This document shows positions 35,510 through 48,330 of a stretch of 64,000 nucleotides of DNA, one piece after another. The notes beneath the pieces were generated by a model. It was not told the origin of the DNA and did not search any database. It saw nothing but the letters and a program-made list of their open reading frames with translations. Made by a program: the position numbers and the translations under genes. Where the stretch lies: the NCBI GenBank assembly GCA_020091685.1, contig CM034603.1, positions 34,596,186-34,660,185 of the forward strand, given 5' to 3'. Position 1 is the stretch's first letter, and every line of letters begins with the position of its first letter. The DNA is from Lutjanus erythropterus. Lineage: Eukaryota; Chordata; Actinopteri; Lutjaniformes; Lutjanidae.

Positions 35510-36010
35510 ATTAGAGATGGGACGATACACTTATCTCCAGGTTTGATACAATCTCGATCCTCGAGTGTGGATTCAATATGCATTGCAATTCTAAAGTATG
35601 TATTCTGTGTATTTTGATTCACATTTCCAAAAATAATGCACATCACAGACAGTCTTTGAGTTTTGTTTCAGCAGCATTGTTGCTATACATAATAGAAAAG
35701 TAGTAATTTAAATACATTTTGAAGTAAACTTAAGCCGTTCCTGCTCATCAAGCTGGTGCCATAATAAATAAAATAAGATGTGGTTAAAATGAATGGAGCG
35801 TCAGCCTTCACATTTAAAATTAAACTTGAAATCTGCTGTCCTTTCAAAGCCCTGGATGTAACTGCATAAAAAAGCAGTAAATAAAATATACAACAGAATG
35901 ACAGGACAATGTTTTGCAAGGCTGGGGCAGAGATCCATGCACAAAAGAAGAGCCCACATTTCTGATCAGATGGAGAAACACACATGCACACACACTTGGA
36001 CATCACCAGG
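35510..36010. repeat. dispersed repeat of the GGGACGATACAC ... GGTATCCTTTGG type
   Basis: It starts agagatgggacgatacactt with gatacaatctcgatcctcga, and ends gttttggatgtgcttcggta. This resembles an abundant fish element. Minus-strand frames over it have no protein character. Confidence 0.4.
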
Positions 36011-37599
36011 GTTTTGGATGTGCTTCGGTATCCTTTGGATATAAGATATATAAGCCGTAGGATGTACACCATTATGTTAATTGCAGTATGCATGTTCACT
36101 TTCATTACCTACATAGACAGCTTTGTAGGAATATTTTCTTTTCCAGAATAGTCAAACATATTCAGTGTTAGCATGTTAGCATGCAGTTGTTAGTGTTAAG
36201 CTCAAAGCACTACTGCTGTTTCTCAGTGCAGCGTCACAGAGCTGCAAGCGTGACTGCAAACTCTTTGTCTTGTTACTGAAACAAGGTCGGTCTGCATGCA
36301 CATTCTGCAGACATAAATACACACAAACTTTACTTCATCTGCTGAAATCCAAATCAAAGTTGAAACTTTATTGGCAGTAACACTTCTGGTGATCATGTTA
36401 AAGACTCTCTGAAATATCTCCTGCCTGGCGTCTGTCTGACTTTATATTACCAGCTGAGGAGTGAAGAACAGTGAATTGTGGAAAGGCGATAGTTGGAGTC
36501 TAGACAGATGTCTGCTGCTTTGAACAAAAGAGAGTTCAAAGACTTGGGCCTCAGCCACAAGCCACTATATTGGTTGTTATCCCTTGTGTACTTGCACACA
36601 CACACACAACTCTGTCATTTCTCTCATGTGCACCCCTCCCCCCATTGCTGTAAGCAGGAGGTTCCCAGTCTGAGGCGAAGCTAAAAGTAGCCTTCTCATA
36701 CTTTCCTGCTGCCAGTCAGCACTTTTCCAGCTGAATGAGAAACCGTCTCTTGCTACACCTAAAACATGACCCCGCACTGGAGTTTGTTGCTGATCCGATC
36801 AGATCTGTGCCACCGTGCAGTCCCCCCTCCTGCTTTACCACAAACACCGGCCTGTTCTCCGCCGGTTAGTCATCATGCTTATCAAACTCAATAATTCCCA
36901 GTCATCAGTCCTGCTGCTGAGTAAAGTGGGATCGTGTTTATGAGCCAGAGGGAGAGACTCCGCTCGGCTGCTGAGTGTGTCGGACTGTGAAAGAGAAAGG
37001 GTGAGGCAGGGAGGAGATGGTGAGGGCTCGCTACTTGTTCATTCTGTGAGAACCGACAGAATGACATCACTACTTTCCCACCAGAAAAGAGAAAGGAGCT
37101 GAGAGGCCCTACTTTATTTGGCAGCCACTGTCAGGCAGAAAATATCCTGATGATGTTGTTTACTGGAATAAACAGAAACCATAGAGACTAGGGGACCCTG
37201 ATAACAGGGCATCACAAGTCATCTGCACCGCAAACTCTGGGAAATTGCCCAGTTTGCAGCATGTCCCCACTTCCTCCCTCTGTGCAAAAATGTCAAAACA
37301 TCCCGGATACGAGTGCCGCCATCTTCCACTGGTGACGTCATTTGATGCAATATCTCACAATAGTGACCAGGGTTCCCACACATACATCCAACCACCTCAA
37401 TCACGAGCGAGGGCTCAGCTGTCAATCACAACTTTTTGGTGCTGAACAACAAACAAGAAATTATATTGCAATTATTTTGTAGGCCGGGGCATCGCTGTGC
37501 AATGCTTCATTTCTAATAATATGTTGTAACTCATTTTTCCTTGGTCAAAAAATTGCAGTTCATACATTTCAGATATTGCATTTCACCATATTGAAATTT

Positions 37600-37830
37600 T
37601 GATCTTTATTCGATAAAGTGTTCAGGCCAATTTCAGTTGATTAATTAAGTAAACATTCTACTAATTTGCTGGTTGTAGCTTTTCCAATGTGAGAATTTGC
37701 TGCTTTTTTCTGTTTCATATCACTTTACACTAAATATCTTCAGGCTTTTGACTGTTGTTTGAACAAAACAAGAAATTTGCAGATGTTACCCTGGACTCTT
37801 AGAACTTGTGAAGGGCATTATCCTCTATTT
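37600..37830. repeat. diverged 'TCGATTAATC' repeat fragment
   Basis: Decayed matches include ttgattaattaagtaaacat, tttgctgcttttttctgttt, aaatatcttcaggcttttga and tgtttgaacaaaacaagaaa, the same order as in 44670-44990 and 56250-56540. Confidence 0.55.
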
Positions 37831-38660
37831 ACATAGACTAAAAGACAAATCAGTTCATCAAAAATCCACATTTTGAGCAACAGTGAAAGAAGAGCAGTGA
37901 AGGTAATATAGTATACAAGAGCATCTGGTTTATCAGCTGCGTGCAAGTACAGAGAGAGAAGCAGAAAACTAGACCGTGTGCTTTACGGGGAACTATGACG
38001 AGACACAGAGCACCACCCTGGAGCTGCAGGTATGGCCACTGAGATAAGTGAAGCTAACAGGACCCCACCCAGGCCACTAGCTGCACTCAGTACAAAGGGA
38101 ATACTGGGAAATTCAGTGCTCTCTGTGCAGGTCTGCAAGCCTGCTTGATTGTGATTGGCTTGAAGGGTAACCATTATTCCTGTGTAAGCATACATTTCCA
38201 GGAAAAGCTGCAGGACTGTGCAAAGGTTAACGGAAAACTGTCTAGATTAAACATGTGGTACTACAAATAACACACCTCAGTGTTTTGTCTGTATCACCAT
38301 GAAAACACTTCAGTTTAACTCTCATACAGCAGCTTCTCACAATCTGGCACAACTGCACAATCCTGTAAATTCTGTGGCTCGACAGGCTAAAAAAAAAAAA
38401 AAAAAAACAATCCAGCGTACTGTAGCACAGTCACACAGTGTCTAGACAGAAGACTAGACTGGACTCATTTCTGCAGGATTTCTAAATCCTAAATTCATGC
38501 GCAATTACTCGAGGCTCATTCCTGTCCAAATAAACTGAATGATTCCTTGTTCGGGCACAGACTAGATGGCTGACAAGTTCTGCTGCAGGAATTACAAGTC
38601 GACCCAGTTTATTATGAACTGTTCAAAAACACTGAGCTGCAAAACAAAAGGCTGTGCATG

Positions 38661-39618
38661 TCAACTCAGATAAAGAACCCTCGAAGAAACAAAGGTGCCA
38701 ACTAGAAACATAAAGGGTTCTTCTTAGAACCCTCTCAGGCAGGTTTTTTCACAGCTCTCCTTATGAGAGTTGTGGGTGAAACCAGTCTGTGGTGTAATGG
38801 TTTCACCCAGAAACCTAAGGGTTCTATCCAGAACCTTTCCACATTCTAAGAGCTATAAAGAACCTACCCCGGGGACCCTTTAATATTTCAAGGATTTTAT
38901 CTAGAACCCACTCAAGGGGTTCTACCAAGAACAATGTCAATATACAAAGGTTTCACCTAGAACCTACCTAGGTTCTACCATGAACCCTATATAGTCCAAG
39001 AGCTTTATACTCAGAGGGTTCCACCTAGAACCCTTTTATATTCCAGGGGATTTATCTATGACCCACTCAAGGGGTTCTACCCAGAGCAATGTTCATATGA
39101 CAGGGTTTTATCTAGAACCCACCTAGGTTCTAACATAAACCCTTTTATAGTCCTAGAGTTTTATACTCACAGGGTTCTACCTAGAACCCTTTTATATTCC
39201 AAGGGTTTTACCAAGAACATACTCAGGGGGTTCTGCAAAGAACCATTTTAGACTCCAAGATTTTTTTATCTAGAACCAAAGCAGGGGGCTCTACTGAGAG
39301 CCTTCTTAAATCCCAAGGGTTTTATCAAGAACCCACTCAGGGGGTTCTGCCAAGAACTCTTTTATATTACAAGAGTTTTATCTAGAACCAACCCAGGGGG
39401 AACCCTTTAATATTATGGTACAAAGAACCCTTGACGAAAGAGTTCTCAACAATCCTTGACGAATTCTTCCTTCCAAAAACATTCTCTGGATTACGAAGGA
39501 CCCTTGACATTGTGTTTCTTCCAAAAAAAAGGGGGGTTCTTCACAAGCAAATGGTTGTGTGTAGAACCCCAGTCCTTGCGGAGGAACCCTTTAGGCACCC
39601 TTATCTCTAAGAGTGTGA
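38661..39618. mobile_element. DNA element with internal tandem array of GGGTTCTACCTAGAACC units
   Basis: Units of roughly 77-80 bases, built from agggttctacctagaaccct, tttatattccaagggtttta and tctagaacccactcaggggg, repeat about ten times with 10-25 percent divergence. Each unit has several GGGTTCT/AGAACCC inverted words and can fold. The outer ends (aaaggtgcc...aaagggttctt at the left; aaccctttaggcacccttat then ctctaagagtgtgac at the right) are inverted relative to each other. This fits a non-autonomous transposon whose interior expanded as a minisatellite. Confidence 0.82.
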
Positions 39619-39699
39619 CCACATCCATGAGACAGCAGGCTAATCAGTGTCCTTAAACATGATGATATTTAGAACAGGATTGTGTGAACATGGCTGCCT

Positions 39700-39960
39700 G
39701 TTACTGAAGAGGAGCAGCATGTGTGTCAGGGACTCTGACATAATGACAGATAACAGTGATAACGGAGGAGACAAGAAACACTCTGGTATGTGAGGATTAA
39801 ACAGAGGCGAGGATTCACACGACCAAATAAGACAATCTCTCGCCGGGCAAACCTCTAATTAGGCGTCACTTCACACAGAGGACAATCCACACACTCATCT
39901 ACTCTACTAATGTTGCCTCATTTAGACCTGCAGAGTAATGCACTTCATAAAAAAAAAAAG
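39700..39960. promoter_or_regulatory. candidate conserved noncoding element
   Basis: The repeat-free sequence includes gacagataacagtgataacg (GATA-like), cacacgaccaaataagacaa (MEF2/CArG-like), aaacctctaattaggcgtca (palindromic homeodomain core TAATTA) and cactcatctactctactaat. Enhancer identity is inferred. Confidence 0.28.
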
Positions 39961-40528
39961 ACTTCACAGTTGCCCTTTTATCCTTTCCTAGTTTAATTTA
40001 TGGATGAACACACACGGGCGGTTACTCTTTTTTGCAGAGGAATTATGGGTGCATTTTTCACACCATTAAAATAACAGCCCTGATTCTGTCCTTGACTTAT
40101 TTCACCTCCTCTCTCTCTCTTCACACCAGCGAGTCGGGAAGTGAAATATGGCTCCTGAACTGCTGAGTATGACATTTTAAGCTAGCAGGGTCAGCCAGCC
40201 TGTTAGCCTATTGTTGAGATGGCAAATTATCAGTTGTATAATCCTAAATGTGGGTGCAGTGTGGTTTAAATGTCATGGGGAATCTAGTGTAAGTGTGGTG
40301 TAGACAAGTGAAGGTCTAATGGACACCTGCAGCAGCAGGTGTAGGGGGGGGGGGTCGGTTTGTGAACCAGAATATACCACCTAACACACTGAGCTTTATT
40401 TTGAAAATACATACGAGGCTGCCACTTGCAATTAAAGTGTAAAGCATTTACTGTTTCTTCCAAAACATTACTCGACACTCAGTGTAAGGATACATGCAGG
40501 TTTAACAGCACAAAGCATTATATTTGGG

Positions 40529-40810
40529 TAGGGCTGGAAAATAAATCAAAAGGAAAGGAAAAAATTTGGAAAAATGTGTGACAAAACAGCGTTATAATGA
40601 AGTGCTGTAATGCTGCAGAGATGCCCCGACCTGCAAATTCTGTTATGCATGTGTAGGAAGCTGAAATGTCACATAATCACGATTTTAATAGTTTTTTCAG
40701 TGAATTGTGATGAAAAAAATGGTAATTCTCTCTAAGAATTAATATATATATTAATCACAATATCTATCAACAGTATGACAATTTGATTTTTTGCATATCA
40801 TGCAGCCCTA
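40529..40810. repeat. dispersed repeat of the AGGGCTGCAC family, copy 2
   Basis: It is bounded by tagggctggaaaataaatca and gcatatcatgcagcccta. The interior shares gacaaaacagcgttataatg and aagtgctgtaatgctgcaga with copy 1 (aaaacaggactataatgaag). Confidence 0.7.
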
Positions 40811-41769
40811 TTTTGGGGCATCATGGTGGTTTAAGGTGTTGACCACGTAACCACAACATCTCTCATTTGAGTCAAGGTCATTTTGTGCATGAAATCTCCA
40901 TCCTTCTCTCTCTACTGATTTTCTGTCTGTTTCACATCACATTATACTATGTATTAATGACAGGTTTTCACATCAGCAATCCTGTTGAAAATATAGTGCA
41001 GGTAGTTGGGATGCACATCACAATATTGTAATTTTGCTGATATGATGATATTTTCTCATTTTGGTCAAGTGACGATGGTAACACCAATCACTGACATGTT
41101 ACAGAATGTATTTTGTTTTTTTACCTGTGAATTGTATACTTCCTGCACATTGTTATCTGTAATATCTCTGTTTTTGTTAACCCTCTAGGGACTCCAGAAG
41201 CATTTTTGCTGAAATCCAGCGTGTTTACATCTTGTATTTTTATACTGACGTTCACTAACGTGTGCTGTCCCTAACAAATAAACAAATAAAAGAAAGTATG
41301 CACATATTTACTTCCACCCACTGTAACTGCGGAGAATAACAGGTCTTTCCTGTAGTGTAATTAACATATTATAATGTTTGCTCCTACCATGATGGCCCAC
41401 TGGCAGATACAGACTTAAAACACAATGCTTTTCAAAATGCACACATTCACTGGGCAAAATAAGAAAACTACTGCTGACAGGTTGTTTTCACTGGTGCCTG
41501 TTTCTCTTCATTCTTCACAAATTCATCATAATGATCAGACTGACAGCTCCTAAGACGGCCAATTAAATTTGTAATGTTGAAGGAATGCAGACAAACTTGC
41601 ATCTCGTGCACATACAGTAATTAAAGCATCTTATTATCATACTAGCAGAAATGTTCATCACTCATATTTCATTTTAAAACCATTATTGTCTGATACGATG
41701 ATGTGCCAACATTATTGTGCACTGTAGCAGGTAGAGAAGAGGTGGTCAAAATGTTGTGTGAGTTGCAGA

Positions 41770-42210
41770 GTTCTGGAGAGATGTTTGGCTCTCGGCTTGT
41801 TGTGCTCGAAGCACTAAAAACAAAAAATTGAAAAACCCAAAATTTCAAAATCAGTGTCTCTTTCCAAAAATCATGACCCACTTACTGAAGATAATCCACA
41901 AACCTTGTTGTGAGCAGTTTCGTGTATGGACTACTTTCTACATGAAACTGGTTTATGGATTATCTTAACTGTAACCAGATCATGATCCTTGGAAAGAGAC
42001 ACTGATGTTGAGTTTTTTGTTTTTGGTGCTTTGAGTACCAAAAGCCGAGTGGCATTTAGTCCCATTATATTGGAGAGTAGGCAGACATCTGTGACTGATA
42101 TCTCATAATCTTTAAAATTCACACCAAAAAAATCTAGATGGATAAATAGCACTGCAGGCCAGGGGAAAAACATGCATTTTTGATTTGGGGGTGAACTGTC
42201 CCTTTAGGAG
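41770..42210. mobile_element. fold-back element, GGGGTGAACTGTCCCTTTA family, copy 1
   Basis: The left arm has gtgtctctttccaaaaatca then tgacccacttactgaagata. The right arm has the inverse (taactgtaaccagatcatga then tccttggaaagagacactga), and the element closes with tgggggtgaactgtcccttt. The copies at 60770 and 62180 share both arms and the end. Confidence 0.75.
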
Positions 42211-44669
42211 GAATCCAGCTAAAAATGTACACGGGGTGAATTCTAACACAAAGGGACACAAGACAGAGAAGTTAAGACGAAACTGCACAGAGAGACACAA
42301 AGACAGACTGAAAATGACACAGAGTGTGACAACAATCAGTGTGAGATGTTTCTCCTTTCCATTGATGTCAACTGAGCTCCTTGCATTCCTTCCACGGGAA
42401 AGGTCTTGACGGAATGAGGCAGTTACAAAATGTAAAAGGCTTTGTTGACGCTCAACAAGTATTCAGACACTACTCCTGGCTTTACGCACAGGTTGCCAAA
42501 TGTCTGGGAGGGACACACAGACAGACACACAGAGGTCAGGCAGCATCTCAGTGATATCATTAGCAGCTAGTAGAGTATGCACTAAAAATAGCCGGCAGGT
42601 CTGTGTTGTTGCTGGCTGCAGTTGTTTCTGCTAAAAACTGCCTCAACTGTTGCTAAGAATTACCAAACTGAATGCCAGCTGGGTGTCATCCAGATTATCA
42701 AGGCTTCTGCAGTTTCCACTGAGGTGCCTGTGAGCCTCTGGTTCCCCAGTAATGGGCCATTATCAAGCCCGGAGCAGCCCAAAACAAACAGAGGCCTATG
42801 GCAGATAATGCCCTTCAGACGTCACTGCAGACGCACAGAGGGTGACATGCAGGAGACACGGGCGACCTAGGCAGAGAGGCTGCCAGGCAGCGTCTCTCTG
42901 CTCTGCCCCTCGGAAAACAAACAGCATTGTTGTCAAAAAAAAAAAAAAATGCACAAAAGAAAGCTTAGTGCAAGCCGAGTGGAGTTTGCTGGAAATGGAT
43001 GCAGGGAAGGAATGAATGGATGGATGGTGGGGCAGAGGGCTGTAGAGAAAGACGTGTGCTTGTGGCTGAGACCGAGAGAGAGATAAGAGTTTGTGTGTGT
43101 GAGGGAGGGAGAGAGCTCAGCTGGAGAAAGCAAGCTGTGCAGCTGTGTGTATGTTGCATTTGGTCGCATGCCAAAAATCTGCTGCCGGCGACAGGAACGC
43201 CGTAAAACTTAAAGCTATTGTGAGTGGTTTGCCTTTCGTCTCAGTCTCTCTTTGCTTCTGAAAGCTACTATTCATGACGAAGGCAGGGAGATACCACACA
43301 ATGGATCTCCATCTCTCACCCAGCACTGCCCTGCCTATATGGAACAATAAACAAAGGTATTCAGTCTTTCCAGCCTCCACCCCTGAGCTGGGGCGACCAC
43401 ATGTACGTTGTTGCCGCAGGGAAGGTGGGACAGAGAGGGCCAAAGGTCTGCAGTGCTGCTGGTTGGCCCTCTTCCCTGCTGGAGCTGAGGTGGGAAGGGT
43501 TAAACGACAGCGTGCACGGATGGAATAATTGATAATGGCTCAGACGTCACTCGGCTCATCAGAAAACAACGTAAAGGTCGTAAAGCAGTGTGTTTTTCAA
43601 GTAAAGAGGAAATGGGATTAGTCAGAGGGTGACATAAAAGGGCATGGGGGGTGTGTGCGTATGTGTGAGTGTGTACCAGAGGGAGCAAAGTCCATTTCTG
43701 TGAGTGGATATTTGCATGCATTTTTTAAATTATATTTAGGTATACACACTTTATTTTTTTTAAGTTAAAGACTGTCTATTGAATATGTGCTAAATGTTAC
43801 ATTTATTCCAAATAGATCAAATCCTGCAATAATCAGATGTGTACATCAATGCTTAAGTGAAGTAAAACACAATGCCAAGAAAAATACTCAGTCAGCTCTG
43901 AAGTCAGTAGCAGCTGTCAACCTTGTTAGACAAGACAAAGGGATTAGAGGTGGAAAAATGTAGCCTGCATGATTTCCCCAGTCAGGAGAGTCACAGAGAG
44001 ACAAAGAGAAAGCGAACAGGTGAGTTCAACAAAGAAATCACTTTTCATTTCCTTTGGGGGTGAAACCCCACAAATTCCACTTTGAGCCATCCACAGGAAT
44101 GTCCCAGACAAAGCATGAAGAGCTGATTTTTTGGAGGATCCACGTTCTGCTGCCAAGAGAAAAGAGACACGAAGCTGTGGAGTCGCTTGTGAGACAGACT
44201 CACACTATCATAAAGGATTTCTATCAATATCAACAAAACTTAGGGCCCCAAAATCCCCTTAAAATTGATTTATAGTTCAGTGTTAAGGGATTACAGCATA
44301 GCTTTGCAGCAGAGGAGTCACTCTAGCTGACGTGTGCCTCTTCAAAAATCTAAATATATTTCAGGCCTGCAGCAGCGACAGAGACACCATGTGGAAACCA
44401 CAAGAACTGTGATTGGTCGGCTTGGCCTACTTGTGTTTTCTCCTACAAGTTTTGGATGCCAGTGGAGCGTTAGCAACACAAGTGTAGAAAAACATGAGCG
44501 TAAACAGCGTATTTAGTGATGATGAGACAAAGCAGATCTTCCCAGTGTCGCTCTATGTCACAAAGTGAATGAAAGAATGTAAACTCAGGAACACAATTAA
44601 AACACAATACAGTATCGTACATCCATGCGTCATGTGTAAATCCAACTTTAAAAACAGCTGAGATGATAA

Positions 44670-44990
44670 GTTGATAAGTCAATCAACAAAAAAATCAATC
44701 AGAAATTATTTTTGTTATCATATTTTGCCCATTAAATCATGCTTCGAGCAAAGAAGCAAAACATTTTTTGGTTTGTTTGTTGGCAAATTTAATATCTTTA
44801 GGTTTTCAGCTTTTGATCGGACAAAAGAAACAATTTGAAGATCTTATTTTGGGCTGTGGGAAATTGCAATGGGTCTTATTTTCTGATATTTCATACACCT
44901 GACATTTCTATCAATGAACTGAGAAAGATTTGACAGATTAATCAGTAATGACAATAATCCTTAGTTGTAAATAAATTGAAACTACATGCT
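44670..44990. repeat. 'TCGATTAATC' repeat fragment
   Basis: It includes cagaaattatttttgttatc, ttaatatctttaggttttca, gatcggacaaaagaaacaat and tttgacagattaatcagtaa. It is diverged from the longer copies at 54658 and 58658. Confidence 0.6.
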
Positions 44991-45934
44991 CAACTGCCAT
45001 CAGTGGCATAAATGAATTAGGAGAAAGTGAGTAAATGTGCAGGTGTAGGTTTGTGCATTCAGATACATGTTCTGTTTTATAACTGTGTTATTAATACAGT
45101 TTGTAAGTTGTTTGGCACTGACCACTTATAAATGCAAATAAACCATGACTGAAACTGCAGCTACATTTCAGAGCACTCATGTCTCCTGTTGCACGAGACA
45201 TTAGTCAATGTTTTGGCAGCGCCTCATTAAATCTGAGGAGCTATGCTTACTCTAGTGTGTCGCTCAGAGGGTGAAATTTACTTGTCTGGTGCGGACCTTT
45301 GTCCCCATAGGTCAGAGTCCAAAAGGCTGGCTGGGACATAGGAGGTATCATTTATCTTTCCTGAGTCTGAGCAGTTTTGCTTGCTAGTGTGTCATCTCTG
45401 AACTGACCTTCAATCAGACACAGGGATCACAGCACAGAGGACAGAGGTGAAACCTGAAACACTTCAAATTTAAATTAAAAAGTCATAAACTACGTGTAAG
45501 ACAGAGCCTTTTAGGTCTCTTTCTTAACAATAGAACATCCAAAAACACCCTGTAGCTCAAGGATTGTCAACTGATTGATCTAGTTGAACCCTGCTAGCTG
45601 GTTAGCAGTCCTGTACGGCCTCTCAAATGTTAAATTCTTACTTTCTTGTGCCTTAAACAAGCCACAAAATGCTAAAAAGAAGCAACTCTGAAACACACAG
45701 AGCCTTCCCTCAGTTTACAGAAAGCTGTAATAACTTCAGGAGCGATTAACGATAAGTCACATGGTCTCATAGCGTCTTTATCTGTGGAACTGAGTGCGTG
45801 TAGTTCAGGACCCAATGATCTACATTATCTCAAAGCAAGACGGGACAGACTTCTGAACAAACGAGGACAGGAATGACAGGCATAAGATTACTGCACGTGA
45901 TCACTCAAGACAAACTGCATGACAAGTAACCCAT

Positions 45935-45935
<1 letters not shown>

Positions 45936-45978
<43 letters not shown>
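45936..45978. repeat. (CA)n microsatellite
   Basis: About 21 CA units. Confidence 0.95.
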
Positions 45979-45980
<2 letters not shown>

Positions 45981-46819
45981 AAAAAAACAGGAACAAATTA
46001 GTGGATTTTGTCTGAAGAAGAAAATAAATAGTGCTGATGTGCAATTCCTCGAGTTATAGTTAGAAAAGTGCAACAGTCATGATGATGAACACATTCGTGA
46101 CATTATTTGAGTGCTGACATGGGTGCAAACATTGAAGTCTCGCTGAAATTAATATCCACTGATTAATTTACAAACTGATTAGCACTATCAGGCCATGACA
46201 ACATTATTACAATAATTTTGGCGAGCACTTACCGTGCAACAGTTTACGAGGCCAGGTGACTGATTTTATGAGCACTTTATGGCAGAGTTGAAGGCCACGT
46301 TCAGCGCTGAGCGGGAAGAGGGACGAGGTCAGGACAAAAGGCCACGACGAGAAAGAATGAGACTCACAACAGGCGAACAAGAAGCCTACTTCAACTGACT
46401 TTCCTGTTATTGTTAAAACTTTCAAGCATTCATTGTATAGTACTGTATGGAAAATCCCACCTGTCAGAATACTGTAGATTGGGACGAGAATGAAAATGCA
46501 GGTAACATTTGTCATTCTTTGATTGATTTATATTTTTAATTATCCACATAATACACATTACACTACCATGTACTCACAAGCGTCAGGTTTTTATGGGGAA
46601 AACTGAAACAGCAGAGGCTGAAATATCCTGACTTTTAAGCCTAATCTGGATCCTACATTTCCCATGGTGCTACTGGATATATTCTTTCGTTAGACACTGC
46701 CTTTGAAGTGTTCCTTTCTTTCACACGTCACACCTCCAGTTTGAGACGCATATTTTTGTTAACAAGAAAGACTCTGCAGCCATGCTAGCTGCTCTGTGAG
46801 GCTATACTGGGCAACAATG

Positions 46820-47290
46820 GTGCATTGAGCTAAATGCTAACATTGGTATGCTAACATGCTGATGCTTCTATGTTTGCCGTGTTCACCTTGTACTTTATAT
46901 TTGCCAATTAGCACAAAATACAAAGTGCAGATGCAAGTGATGGGCATGTCCTAAGTTTTGTAGGGATTTACATAAAGTATCTTGAAAATAAAAGAAACAC
47001 AGAAACGCACCACATTGCTGGAGCCCCACAATGCACCCCAGGGCGCTTACCGCTTCACGCCATCCTGCGCCCATGTTAATCAGTCAGGGGATCACCATAA
47101 TCATTGGATTCATTGTCTGGTAAACATGAATGTCTGTACCAGATTTTGTACCTATTGATTCAGTGTATGTTGAGATATTTCTCAGAATAAGTGAAAACCT
47201 GCTGGTGGCACAAAAGGAAGAGTCAGAGGATCACTGAAGTCATTTGGCAGAATTTAATGGCAATCCATCCAGCAGTGGTAAAGATATTTC
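46820..47290. repeat. dispersed teleost repeat with GCTAACAT motifs
   Basis: It starts with tgctaacattggtatgctaa then catgctgatgcttctatgtt. It continues with aaacatgaatgtctgtacca and ttaatggcaatccatccagc, a series of phrases I recognise from a common fish repeat. Confidence 0.6.
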
Positions 47291-47922
47291 TGGACTAAAG
47301 TGCTGGACTAACTTAGGCCTGACCAGAGACAACCTGATGCCATGATCAGGGTTTATTTTTTAGATGACACCTTACAAACTCATATGCCGTGCAGCACTCA
47401 TCGTGACAAGTAAACTAAACATCATGTGTAATTCTTGTGAAGGGACGTGCATGAAAGCATATCATCACTGCATAAAATTCCAACGAAGTCCCCCAAAAGT
47501 AGAGGAAACAACCCCGATGTCATACTGTTGCATTATGGGACTTTCAGTGTGACAAAAGGGCACAGAACAACCAGTCATGTTACTTCCAGTCAAAAGTACT
47601 TTTGGTTTTGTTTTCTTAACATCTGCTGATTTAAAGAGACAGAGGATGCAGGGAGGGAAAGCAAAGATGAAGTGAAATTTCCAGAGCTCATCTTGCATCA
47701 TTTTAAAATGTTCTGACCTTCTGGTGCATTTCTGAGAAAGCACTAAACTAATCGAATTAAAGCAAGTCAGAAAACTTAAGTAGATTCTGCGGCGTTACAA
47801 GACAGCAAGGCATGAAAGTTGGACTTATTAGTTAAAATACATTAAAAATGGAGGCAGACAGACCCTCACTGAGACAGACGCATTGACTTACACACAGCCA
47901 GATTGACTTACAAACCCCCACC

Positions 47923-47924
<2 letters not shown>

Positions 47925-48001
<77 letters not shown>
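47925..48001. repeat. (AC)n microsatellite, longest in the window
   Basis: About 38 uninterrupted AC units, likely highly polymorphic. Confidence 0.96.
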
Positions 48002-48004
<3 letters not shown>

Positions 48005-48330
48005 GGGTCTGAGTTACTATTAATCAGAGACCACATGAATGGCTGCTCCTCCCTCCAACCACCGCGACTCCGTTCATCTAACAGTTTCAAAGACATGTCG
48101 GGTGGAGGAAGAGGCTCACACTGTGGGTCACTCTGAGGCCACTTCCTCTGCAGCCCACCCTGAATCCCTCCAAAATCATGTTTCCCTCCTCCTCATCCTC
48201 CCTTAGTCTCCCTTTACTTCCTTTTCATGCTCTGTTCATTTTTGAGAACAAGTAGGTCAACTGTGAGGTCACTGGGTCCACCTGTCTCGTTCATACAAGT
48301 AGTTCTCTTTATTTCAAAAGGGTCAGACAC

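Noticed and set aside
35683-36105. 140-codon minus-strand frame
   Set aside because: It overlaps a dispersed repeat and has no coherent domain; the hydrophobic runs follow from AT-rich composition.
38661-39618. CRISPR-like array of regularly spaced repeats
   Set aside because: The units are 77-80 bp, diverged and contiguous without unique spacers, inside a vertebrate genome; this is a minisatellite within a transposon.
47903-48136. Thr-His repeat frame
   Set aside because: Translation of the (AC)n microsatellite.
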